Assembly (NCBI GenBank): GCA_004325065.1
Contig: PITI01000212.1
Coordinates: 1-16,728, forward strand
DNA from: Hamiltosporidium magnivora
Taxonomy: Eukaryota; Microsporidia; Dubosqiidae
DNA: 16,728 bases
Direction of reading: 5' to 3'
The notes under the pieces were generated by a model. The model ran no database searches. It had not been told where the DNA came from and saw only the letters and a program-made list of their open reading frames with translations. Position numbers and translations under genes: made by a program. Positions 1 to 8,174 of the stretch are shown here, piece after piece. Numbering within the stretch: position 1 is the stretch's first letter; the number at the start of each line of letters is the position of its first letter.

Positions 1-314
1 AATTTATTCTTGTAAGGTTATTAAACTAGAATATGTGTTTTACTCATAATTATTTAATTTCTAAATTATATTTTGTTTTCTACATAATATTTTCAAGGCA
101 TAAAATTATTTGGGCTATAAAGCGTTTATATTTTTGATTTTCTTAATTTGTAATATTAAATGAAATTAAATTAAAATTACCAAAAAAGCTTAATGCGGTA
201 ATATAAATTATATTTAATATAAATAAAATTTACGAATGGATGAATGTATTACGAAAATTATTGAAATTAATAAAATATATTGAATAGAATTTTACATATA
301 CCTTATAAACTACT

Positions 315-320
315 TTTATT
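315..320 (-). terminator. candidate polyadenylation signal of the HSF/receiver gene
   Basis: On the minus strand AATAAA lies 14 bases after the TAA stop of the HSF/receiver gene. Microsporidian poly(A) signals often sit very close to the stop, which fits. The hexamer is common by chance in DNA this AT-rich, so support is modest. Confidence 0.3.
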
Positions 321-334
321 ATTGGAAAATATAA

Positions 335-1300
335 TTAATGACTTATACCATATTGTTTCCAGACAGCTCCCGTTCTTCGCTTGGGGTTACAATAATTATT
401 TATCAATTGAACCAATGCATCATGGTGATATGGTTTAATTAATATCTCGTTGATCCCGAGTGAAAGAAAGCTAACACATTCTTCTTTTGAAAGACCTTCT
501 GAGATAGCAATTATTATAGTGGAATTATCATACTGTCTTAGACTTCGAACAACTGAATTTATATTCGGTAATCCAAGACTAAATATTACCATATCAAATT
601 TGTCACCTGATAATTTTTCCATGATATCATCTTCTGATTCTGCAATCGTTACTGCACATCCTATCTTTTTCAATATTACTGACGCATATGTAGAACATGT
701 AACATTATCTTCTGCAAGCAATATATTTGCAAATATAGTCGGTTGCAATCCTTTTTCGTGCAATATAAATTTCTTTATTTCATTTAAATCTTCAATTATT
801 ACTTGAAAATATCGAGTAATGACTTTTAAAGTTCCTAAAATCTGATCCTGCATCATTGAAGTTTGATCAACAATATTACTACCTGTGTCATAATAAGATC
901 TAAAACTTCTTTCGTTGGAAGATCTTTTTCTTTTAATTCTAGTCAAAAGATCCGGTCTATTCTTCTGAAAGTCTGGATTCCTAAATTCCCATACCTGTGA
1001 TCCGAAAGCTTCAATAATATTTTCCGAGCTTTTTATTTTATGAAAGTGATACTTGTTTAGCTGGCGAACAAAAGAACTTAGATTTGCATGTTTGAAATAG
1101 TTTTCTAGAATACATCTGGCAAATTCGGGTGGATGTATTATTATAAAACTTTTTCCATCACTGTTCCATCGTATATATGGTTCATTAAGGTTATCTTGTA
1201 CCATATTATATAGCTTATCTACGAACTCTGCTATAGGCTTATGCATGGATGGAACAGAATCTGATTTGAATTTATAATAATTTTTTTTATCACCAAACAT
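335..1300 (-). CDS. HSF-domain transcription factor with C-terminal receiver domain (Skn7-like)
   Basis: 321-residue protein, probably a nuclear stress- or stage-responsive transcription factor. Residues about 22-125 are an HSF-type winged-helix DNA-binding domain. The recognition-helix signature at residues 69-89 is nearly canonical (key residues FKHANLSSFVRQLNKYHFHK), followed by WEFRNPDF and a basic KRKR at 123-126 that may be a nuclear signal. Residues about 149-182 are an amphipathic helix with Ile/Leu/Phe spacing, a likely oligomerisation coiled coil. Residues about 191-303 are a CheY-like receiver: acidic pair E197-D198, switch residue S267 and conserved K289-P290 are present, but the phosphoacceptor position is S241 (codon AGT on the minus strand, bases 578-580), not Asp. 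Domain order and spacing match fungal Skn7/Prr1. The ATG is preceded directly by ACCAAT, a weak version of the CCC start signal. Family assignment is firm; phospho-independent action is inference from S241. Confidence 0.93.
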   Translation of the reverse strand: MFGDKKNYYKFKSDSVPSMHKPIAEFVDKLYNMVQDNLNEPYIRWNSDGKSFIIIHPPEFARCILENYFKHANLSSFVRQLNKYHFHKIKSSENIIEAFGSQVWEFRNPDFQKNRPDLLTRIKRKRSSNERSFRSYYDTGSNIVDQTSMMQDQILGTLKVITRYFQVIIEDLNEIKKFILHEKGLQPTIFANILLAEDNVTCSTYASVILKKIGCAVTIAESEDDIMEKLSGDKFDMVIFSLGLPNINSVVRSLRQYDNSTIIIAISEGLSKEECVSFLSLGINEILIKPYHHDALVQLINNYCNPKRRTGAVWKQYGISH

Positions 1301-3277
1301 ATTGGTTTTGCAATTTCTTTTTATTTATTTTGTTTGTCCTAATTAGGAATTATCAAAAAGTGACATCTAAAATTTAATTAACGATAATATAGATTAAAAA
1401 AACTAGGCAGCTTTTCTGTGGTATTTTTGGCTAAGATAATCAGTGGAAGAAGTACCATAGAACCGAATTTATCCAGAACTTTTATAAATTTATTATAAAT
1501 TTGTTTCAAATTTTATTGAGTTTTTAATAAAATATATATTGTCGAATAGACTGAACTCGAATACTTTTTTTTCTTTTGACACATTTCATTGCCAAGAATT
1601 AATCAAAATGTAGTTCTATTATTAAAAAAAATACGCCAGAACCTTCTATTTATAATTTATCTTTAATTATGGATTTAATTAAATTTCAATTAATAGATTT
1701 TACTAAATTTATAAAGGAACTTAAGAATGGTTTAAAAAAAAATAGAATATATGTTTAGCGAAAGCACAAAGTGTGGTTTAAACGCTATAAAAATAGACTC
1801 TGTTCTAATATTTTACACATAAAATTTCAATTGAATTAATTTTAAAAATGTCTCAAAATAGAATTTTAATAATATGAATTTATTGGATTATATGTGTAGT
1901 ATAGCACATTTCCATTAAGGGAAGCAATAAAATTATAAGTTGGCTTTTGAACGTTTTTAAACTTTTATATTTCTTAGCGATGAATTGCATTTTAATATTC
2001 TAAAATTGTAATAATGTTGCACAATTTTTTATTTTAAGCATTTTAGAATGTATTTACTTAACGTTTAAAAATTGTTGAGATTTTAAATATAATTCATTAT
2101 AAAACTATTATAAAGATCTGAGAAATATGTCCATCACTATTTTTATTAATTATCTTAATCTTACACGAAAATAAGAAAAAAATTTTAAAGAGATAAAATT
2201 AGGATTTGACATTTGTTTGAAAAGATAAAATGTATAGATATAATTTTTATTAATCTAATTAAAATTTATTTTCTTAAAAAAAATATTTATGATTAGATAA
2301 TATAATTAAATTAAAATAGGATTAGAGAACCCGTTTTTTGAATGGCAGAGTGCCGTACCCTTTAGTTTTTATTGGTTATTTCTTTGAATTTTTCAATTGG
2401 TTTTGTCTTTTAGACCTAATTTCAACATACTTATGAGTAATTTATAAAATCTGTTCTAAAATATATGAATTTTTAAATTCAATATTTGGCTTTTTATGAA
2501 TTATTTAATTTAAGCCTATATATGATTATATGCTGTTTGTTTCCTTTTGGAATCTAGGAGTTGAATTTTAGCGAGAAATTAAACTTTGTTGTTTTCATTG
2601 GGCATTTTTGGGTCAGTTCATGGCTATCTGCTGTAAAAATTGTTCAGTATTATATTTTGAATCATCATTTTTCATTAATATTTAAAAGGCTCAAAAAAAA
2701 TTTTACAATTTTATTCTTCATCACAGATTTTTTATGATTAATTTCTTTTTTTATAGTTCATGCTGTGTGTCAAGATGAAAACCAAAGATTGAATCTTATA
2801 TTTAATATGTAATTTCATTTCTCTGTGCATTGATTTCCGATTAGTTTTCAAATACTTCGTAAGCGCTATTTTATATGATAGTCTGAAATGAAAATTATTT
2901 GAAGAATAAAATTTCAATTAAGTTCTCATCTTTTATTGTTACAAAATTATCGGTGTCGCATGATGAAATATTTATCACGGTTTTTAAGTTTTTAAATTTC
3001 TTCTTATAAAAATACCTTTTTTTGCTTGATTTAGAATCGCGATTCGATTATTTATTAAAAAGAATATTATAAATGAATAAATTGCCTTTTTAAGTAAATG
3101 AACATATTTTGCTTCTATCTACAAACACATATAAAGTTATTTTTTTAAATAGAAAAATACAATAAGATAAACGATTTATTCGAAAGATGAAATATTACTT
3201 ATCAAAAAAATTTGACCAATCTAAATTAACTCCTTTTTCGATATTTAAATAGTCCTTGTGTAACTTAACCACACAAA
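1301..3277. other. AT-rich intergenic spacer, no gene seen
   Basis: Almost 2 kb between the divergently oriented HSF/receiver gene and the small membrane-protein gene. It should hold both promoters. I see only A/T homopolymer runs and short stop-riddled frames on both strands; the few ATGs that follow a CCC-like triplet (near 2342 on plus, near 1915 on minus) open frames of about a dozen codons or fewer. No tRNA, rRNA or repeat matching other parts of the window was recognised. Confidence 0.6.
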
Positions 3278-3478
3278 ATGGTAAAATGTTTGATCAAGAA
3301 TTTTTTAAAATCTGAATTTGGAATCTGGATCGTAATTTTCTTTGGAAGTGCATTGACTTTTTTTATTATTTTTACTCTTATAAACATGTGTAGACGAAGA
3401 TGTTGTAAATACCGCAGTGGCGACAATACAAGTCAAAGAAGAATAAAAACAGCAAGAAATGGAAAGAAAATGAATTAA
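3278..3478 (+). CDS. Small single-span membrane protein with Cys/Arg juxtamembrane cluster
   Basis: 66 residues, family not recognised. A hydrophobic segment at about residues 15-37 (GIWIVIFFGSALTFF and onward) is one transmembrane helix. It is followed at once by a cluster of Cys and Arg (C38, R39-R41, C42, C43, K44) and a hydrophilic, strongly basic tail to residue 66. By the positive-inside rule the C-terminal tail is cytosolic; the juxtamembrane cysteines could be acylated. The start is a true ATG with AACCACA upstream, a weak form of the CCC start signal, and an AATAAA follows the stop by 7 bases. A real TM-plus-basic-tail composition, and not the uniform Phe/Ile/Leu/Tyr of random AT-rich frames, argues for a gene. 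It runs in the same direction as the LRR-like gene about 680 bases downstream. A chance ORF remains possible. Confidence 0.55.
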   Translation: MVKCLIKNFLKSEFGIWIVIFFGSALTFFIIFTLINMCRRRCCKYRSGDNTSQRRIKTARNGKKMN

Positions 3479-3485
3479 AAGTATC

Positions 3486-3491
3486 AATAAA
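3486..3491 (+). terminator. candidate polyadenylation signal of the small membrane-protein gene
   Basis: AATAAA begins 8 bases after the last base of the TAA stop codon, followed by a short G/T-rich run (GGTTTGGTTT). This position is usual for compact microsporidian 3' ends and is mild support that the 66-residue frame is expressed. Confidence 0.35.
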
Positions 3492-4155
3492 GGTTTGGTT
3501 TATTTTATTTATTTTTAAATATTATAAGTTTAAAACAAGAACTAACTTTATAGATTTTATATTGCGGCATTCATATTTTATAAAAGTAGTTTACACAATA
3601 ATTTAGATTTTATTATCATCTATGTATTCAGAATGCATTTGTTTATTCATTAAAATATTTGTGAAAAACTTATAAGTTGTAATCTAAATTTATTGTATGT
3701 CAAAAGAATATAATAAATATTTGTTTACGCAAAATAAGAGATCTAGGCTACACACTTCAAATTTTCGAGGAATTTTTCAAGATTTAAAAAAAATTCAAAT
3801 GGTTCTTTAATCGAACAATATATATAGGGATCAATAAAATCAACATTATGCTAGTTATTAGTAAAAAGCAAATAGAATCAAAATATTAGAAAAAAGCTAT
3901 AATAAATCTATTCTAATATATGTTTATAAATATAATTTCCCTAAAATCAGTTCTAAAGATTTTATAAATGTATCTTGAACTTTATAATTTTGCAAGATTG
4001 AAACATTCATAGCAATATTATATTTCTTGATTTTACAAATCTAATTGTTTTCCTAAAACAATAAATTAAAATCTAAATTATTTTTTGTTATTAAAAACGT
4101 TTTCAGTTAAAAAAAATTCGCAAATTAATTTGATTAATTCAAAATTAATTATTAC

Positions 4156-4161
4156 ACCCTA
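4156..4161 (+). promoter_or_regulatory. CCC-type microsporidian start signal (ACCCTA)
   Basis: ACCCTA abuts the ATG of the LRR-like gene. CCC-like motifs immediately upstream of the initiation codon are a known microsporidian signal thought to set transcription and translation starts. It selects this ATG over the in-frame Met at residue 7. Confidence 0.7.
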
Positions 4162-6495
4162 ATGATTTGTATACAAAAAATGGGGAAGATTCAGATCAAT
4201 GGATTGACTAATTTCAAATATGTAGTAAACGAATGTTTTAAGTTGATTTTTACCGAAGTTCTGTTGTCTTTCCTGTATAAAATTTTATTTTTTATATGTT
4301 TTAGTTGCATATATAGTAGTATCATCATATCTTATCCAAAAGAAATCAATATTGAAGAAACTGTTCTGTTGAATCCGAAAGGTATTAATGAGGCTGTTTT
4401 TGGGATCAAAATTAATGATTTTGTTGTTGACGTTTGTGATGGAATACATCATTTAGAAAATGGAAAACTTGCGTGCTCTTTAAATTCGGATCAACACTTT
4501 ATTTTTGCCAGAATTGAAATTGATTACGAAAATTATTGTGTTCTTACATCCAAAAAGATTCAAAATCATATCTTAAAATATACAGTCTTCGAAGTTTTAA
4601 AGATAAATCATGTTGGTCTATTAGATCTTACGTTCTATTTGAAATATATTTCTTCTTTTGATTCTGCAATTAAGTGTTTTACAATCAAAGAAATTTATAG
4701 TTTGTTTGAATGGTTTGAAGTATTTGAAATTCAGACAGATAATGTGGAATTTGAAGATTGTATGAATTTTTTAGCACTAAACCTACTTGAATCTTTATCT
4801 AAATTTAGCCCCGAGTTTTATTTCCATAAAGAGAAATTTACTGAATATTTTTATTCTCTTATCTTTAAATTTTTATCAAGTATTATATATTTTTGCTTTT
4901 CTGATCAAAGAAAGTTTCTTGTCTATGAAAATGATGAGCTTCAGATACATAACAATGATGGATTCGGTTCTGCTGATTTAACATTGCTATGTGATCAAAG
5001 TTTTTTTGATTTTTTAGTCGAGATAAATTTACACAAATTATATTTTGATTGTATCCTGGATTTTCTTTTGCTACTAGAAATTCATACGATTTATCTGCTA
5101 CAAAATTTCTTTATCCTTACCGATATATGTTATAAAAAACTTATCACTATTTTTACAAGCATTAAACGTTTAAAAATATTTATGAATGATTCTGAAATAT
5201 GTTCTATGATAGATTATTTGGTATTGTTTGAACCATTTGGAAATATTTCTGAATTATATATTCAGGCTAGCTCGGAGCAACTTAAATATTTTTCTGATTT
5301 TTTTTTTCTGTTTCCTAAATTAACCTTATATCGAATTAATTTTACAGATGCGGGGCTTGATACGAATTTTATTGCGGATAATTTTACAAATATAAATGTT
5401 CTCACCGAAATCCAATTTAGACTTTTGAACGACTTTGATTATTTTTTGTCAAAATCTAAAAATTATAGTCAATTTCTTGCCTTGAAAATCGATATTAATG
5501 CAAATTTTGATATTAAATATGCTTATAAATTGCCAAACTTAAGTGTTATCGATTCAAAAATTTCTTACATTGGGATACGTGATGATAATATCGAAATGGG
5601 GGAATATATTTCTTTTATAAATAATCTTGCGAATCTTAAAGAGCTACGAATTGAATGCAAATTAACAACTTTTAGTAAATTTGATTTTTCAAAGAGTTTT
5701 GAAATATACAATCGCCTAAGAAAATTACATTTTGTATGTGTCTACGTTGTAAATTCTTGTAAAGATTTTTTCTATAATTTTAATAATCTAAGTAACCTGA
5801 TTATTGAATCATATACTCTTCTAAGGCGAATAGACTTTGATTTTTTGAAATTCAAGAATGGATTTAATCATTCAATACAAGAAATCTACCTAGAGAATAT
5901 TGCTGTTAGTGAAAATATATACCAATTTTTGAAAAATAACGATACCTTGAAAGTTTTATCTCTTCATAATTGCAATTTGGCATCTGATTTTTTTGAAATT
6001 CTTTCTATTTCTTCTACAAAATACCAAATACGTCAACTTAGCGTAAAAAAGGGTAATTTTAATAATTTACAGCTAAATTTTTTCGATCATTTTCCATACT
6101 TAACGTTTCTTAGTTTATTACAATGTAAATTTCGAAAATTATTCCCAGGTGAACCAATAAATAATACAAAAATAAAAATTGAGTTTATGGCATTTTCGAT
6201 AAGTTGCGAAGCATGTGCAAGTAGTTTTGGCTCTTTAAAAAGATTTCGAAATTTAACAACACTCTACATGCAAATGTATCCGACATCTGGATTCTTTAAT
6301 TTAGAGATTTTCTTTCCAAAATATTTTTCTCCTAAAATATCTATCTTGAAATTTGAAAGATTTTGTATAAATGCTGAAATCTTGAACCCATTATATCAAA
6401 TTAAATCACTAACAAAGATTGTTTTCCTTAATTCATTTTTCTTAAACGATATAAAGAAGATATCTGAATTACAAAAATTTGAAGTTATTATTTGA
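4162..6495 (+). CDS. Large leucine-rich-repeat-like protein with N-terminal hydrophobic anchor
   Basis: 777 residues; no enzyme motif recognised. A hydrophobic stretch at residues about 33-57 is either a long signal peptide or a type II signal anchor, so most of the chain should lie outside the cytosol. The C-terminal half carries irregular leucine-rich repeats, for example around 487-500 (LANLKELRIEC), 517-530 (NRLRKLHF), 541-550, 572-606 (SIQEIYLEN then TLKVLSLHNCNL), 623-640, 643-662 and 695-705. The middle (about 200-460) is rich in Phe/Tyr/Ile/Leu and may hold more degenerate repeats. There is no second clear membrane span near the C-terminus. Large lineage-specific LRR families occur in several microsporidia and are suspected host-interface proteins; membership here is my inference from architecture. 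The start is supported by the adjacent ACCCTA. The frame is uninterrupted and its length makes it certainly coding. Confidence 0.85.
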   Translation: MICIQKMGKIQINGLTNFKYVVNECFKLIFTEVLLSFLYKILFFICFSCIYSSIIISYPKEINIEETVLLNPKGINEAVFGIKINDFVVDVCDGIHHLENGKLACSLNSDQHFIFARIEIDYENYCVLTSKKIQNHILKYTVFEVLKINHVGLLDLTFYLKYISSFDSAIKCFTIKEIYSLFEWFEVFEIQTDNVEFEDCMNFLALNLLESLSKFSPEFYFHKEKFTEYFYSLIFKFLSSIIYFCFSDQRKFLVYENDELQIHNNDGFGSADLTLLCDQSFFDFLVEINLHKLYFDCILDFLLLLEIHTIYLLQNFFILTDICYKKLITIFTSIKRLKIFMNDSEICSMIDYLVLFEPFGNISELYIQASSEQLKYFSDFFFLFPKLTLYRINFTDAGLDTNFIADNFTNINVLTEIQFRLLNDFDYFLSKSKNYSQFLALKIDINANFDIKYAYKLPNLSVIDSKISYIGIRDDNIEMGEYISFINNLANLKELRIECKLTTFSKFDFSKSFEIYNRLRKLHFVCVYVVNSCKDFFYNFNNLSNLIIESYTLLRRIDFDFLKFKNGFNHSIQEIYLENIAVSENIYQFLKNNDTLKVLSLHNCNLASDFFEILSISSTKYQIRQLSVKKGNFNNLQLNFFDHFPYLTFLSLLQCKFRKLFPGEPINNTKIKIEFMAFSISCEACASSFGSLKRFRNLTTLYMQMYPTSGFFNLEIFFPKYFSPKISILKFERFCINAEILNPLYQIKSLTKIVFLNSFFLNDIKKISELQKFEVII

Positions 6496-6846
6496 TAAAG
6501 TATAGTTTAAACAATATATTTTAGGAGTGTTTTTACAAGGTTTGATAAATTACCTTTCGAAAATTGTTTATAACAAACTTTTTTGGAATTAAATCAGTGA
6601 AAATCATTTAAAATAAAAATTATTTACAATTGAGCTTTTCATTCTTAATTTTGCGTCTTTTTCCGTATTATTTAACAATATTTTATTTTTGTGTATTATT
6701 CGATATTTTAAATTACTCCTTTGTTTTTGGTCTTTTCGTCCATACTTTAGAACTCAAAACATTTGGTATTTGTTTATATGACACCTTCTCCCTCAGTGGC
6801 ATGTATGTTTAATGCTAGTTAAGTTGCTGTCCCCCTTAGCTCCTTG

Positions 6847-6858
6847 TATGATATCATA
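6847..6858. repeat. 12-bp perfect palindrome
   Basis: TATGATATCATA reads identically on both strands and lies in the GC-richer patch. It could be a dimeric protein-binding site or simply part of a decayed repeat. Confidence 0.5.
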
Positions 6859-6888
6859 TGATGTCTCTTACCTGTTCTCCTCGATATT

Positions 6889-6907
6889 AGGCTTTGGTAC
6901 CAAGCCT
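6889..6907. repeat. Near-perfect palindrome around KpnI-like core
   Basis: AGGC, one extra T, TTGGTACCAA, then GCCT: a 10-bp perfect palindrome extended by a 4-bp arm on each side, with one unpaired base. It can form a loopless cruciform and is the most GC-rich palindrome in the left half of the window. Function unknown. Confidence 0.5.
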
Positions 6908-7610
6908 GTTCTTGAATAAAAAGAGATTATTTATATCGTTTTTTTTTGAGTACTTGTTGTAGCTTCTCTTAAGGTACTGAGATAAAAGATATTTTTGATA
7001 GAGACTGGTTCTGTTTTTAAAACGAATATTTTTGTACCCTCTATAACTAATGATTTAGTTTAAAAGATCGGTTTATAGGCATTAATCATATTATATCTCC
7101 AATTTACTGTTCTTTTTTTCTTCCATACTTAAGGTACAAAATAAAAATAATTTTATTTGTATAAGAACATCCAATAATTAGTTATTATTTAGTTAAATAC
7201 ATAGTTGTGCCAATTGAATTTAAACCTACACTTACAGATCTTTAGGGTATATTTGATACCTTTTATCTTAAATGGTGACAAAGCTCATAAACTAGGCGTG
7301 AATATGAATATTCGCTGCAATAAATTATAATATATACCTATTTCCATACTTAGGGGTCTACAACCAGTTTTTGGTGTTAAGAAGTCGAATAAATTTTGTA
7401 AGCAATTCAAATTTCATTTAATGTGATACCATTTATTTTCAGATCAAAAAGAAATATATAAATTACATTCTTCATTTTTGACATTGGTTTATATTATGGT
7501 TCTATTCCAATCTAAGGCTAGTCATTTTCACGGATTTCTTGAACAGAGGGACCCAAATATGTCATAAAAACGGAAAATTATAAGATTTAAGAGAACTAGG
7601 TTTATATTTC

Positions 7611-7788
7611 GGCAATCAACTTACGCTTTCTCATATAATCATGAAGTATTTTTTATGGGATATTTTCGAAGGCTTTACTTGATTTCTAGCGTTTCAAAAT
7701 TTTCAAAACTTTTTTTGTAGCATTGAATATATTTACATTCCGAATCTAAGAATAGATCGTCATGTAACATAGCTTCATCTTCGCTTTC
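7611..7788 (-). pseudogene. Broken ORF remnant, acidic then basic segments
   Basis: Two consecutive minus-strand open segments look protein-like but lie in different frames. The first (bases 7788-7675) reads 37 codons between stops with an acidic start (ESEDEAMLHDDLFLDSE). In another frame the next stretch reads KAFENIP, a stop, then KILHDYMRKRKLIAEI before a stop at about 7611. The charged composition differs from the Phe/Ile/Asn/Lys background of random frames here. It may be a remnant of a mobile-element protein or an old gene. The family is not recognised. Confidence 0.25.
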
Positions 7789-7839
7789 TTAATCATTTGA
7801 AGAAATCAAGAACACAAGTAATGTTTTTATTTTCTAAAC

Positions 7840-7864
7840 TTATATAACTTTGAATGTAATTTTC
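7840..7864 (+). repeat. Short repeat X, copy 1
   Basis: TTATATAACTTTGAAT followed by GTAATTTTC. The same 16 bases recur at 15481-15496, and 23 of 25 bases agree over the longer stretch. Low-complexity AT sequence makes chance partly possible, but both copies are followed about 155-160 bases later by GTTGCTGC. Confidence 0.4.
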
Positions 7865-7958
7865 GGTTTGATGTTATTTTATAGATTCACTAGATTGGTT
7901 TGTCTAATATTTATGCTAAATTTGTCTTTATTCTAAATTTTTCTAGACAGACTTATTT

Positions 7959-8135
7959 TCAGCAAAAAAAAATACACTTTTTGCCATTTCTACCATGGGT
8001 TGCTGCATTTCTGGTAGATACTTCTTTATAATTTGCCAAAAAAATCTTACATTTGTAAAAGAATCTTGTTTGCTCCGCAATTAAACTCTCTAGCAGCTTG
8101 TTGACTTCAAATCTGGAAATAATAAACCTAAAATC
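7959..8135 (-). pseudogene. Degenerate ORF fragment without start codon
   Basis: A 58-codon stretch between stops on the minus strand with protein-like composition (VNKLLESLIAEQTRFFYKCK near its middle). After about codon 36 a second frame looks better (LPEMQQPMVEMAKSV), as if one frameshift had occurred. There is no ATG at the start and no start signal upstream. It lies just left of dispersed repeat copy A, so it could be part of a decayed mobile element. The family is not recognised. Confidence 0.3.
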
Positions 8136-8174
8136 TTAGTTTAAAGTATACTATGTTCTTCCCAAGGTCACATT

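Larger units (their letters stand above)
3479..4161. other. Intergenic spacer upstream of the LRR-like gene
   Basis: About 680 AT-rich bases between two plus-strand genes, presumably holding the promoter of the LRR-like gene. Apart from the AATAAA near its left end and the ACCCTA next to the following ATG I see no defined element, no conserved ORF and no RNA gene. Confidence 0.6.
6496..7610. other. Intergenic spacer with a GC-richer palindromic patch
   Basis: No intact gene. Around 6780-6930 the base composition becomes clearly less AT-rich than the flanks and contains two palindromes, listed separately. An 11-base word TTCCATACTTA occurs at 7121-7131 and 7342-7352, and CTTAAGGTAC at 6968-6977 and 7128-7137, which suggests worn repeats. 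The reading frame at 6630-6812 lacks an ATG at its start and looks like random hydrophobic AT-rich translation. Confidence 0.45.

Noticed and set aside
450..806. 118-codon plus-strand frame
   Set aside because: It starts at TTG and lies wholly antisense to the receiver-domain half of the HSF/receiver gene, which has clear domain homology.
3305..3487. 60-codon minus-strand frame
   Set aside because: It starts at TTG and is antisense to the small membrane-protein gene. It has no ATG and no start signal.
4787..4981. 64-codon plus-strand frame
   Set aside because: It starts at TTG and is an alternative frame inside the LRR-like gene.
6630..6812. 60-codon hydrophobic plus-strand frame
   Set aside because: It starts at TTG with no CCC signal nearby. 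The Phe/Leu/Ile/Tyr composition is expected of T-rich DNA.
7293..7352. Minus-strand ATG closely following a CCCCTAAG motif, opening a 20-codon frame
   Set aside because: The start context is good, but the peptide is only 20 residues and sits among worn repeats, so it is not enough to call a gene.
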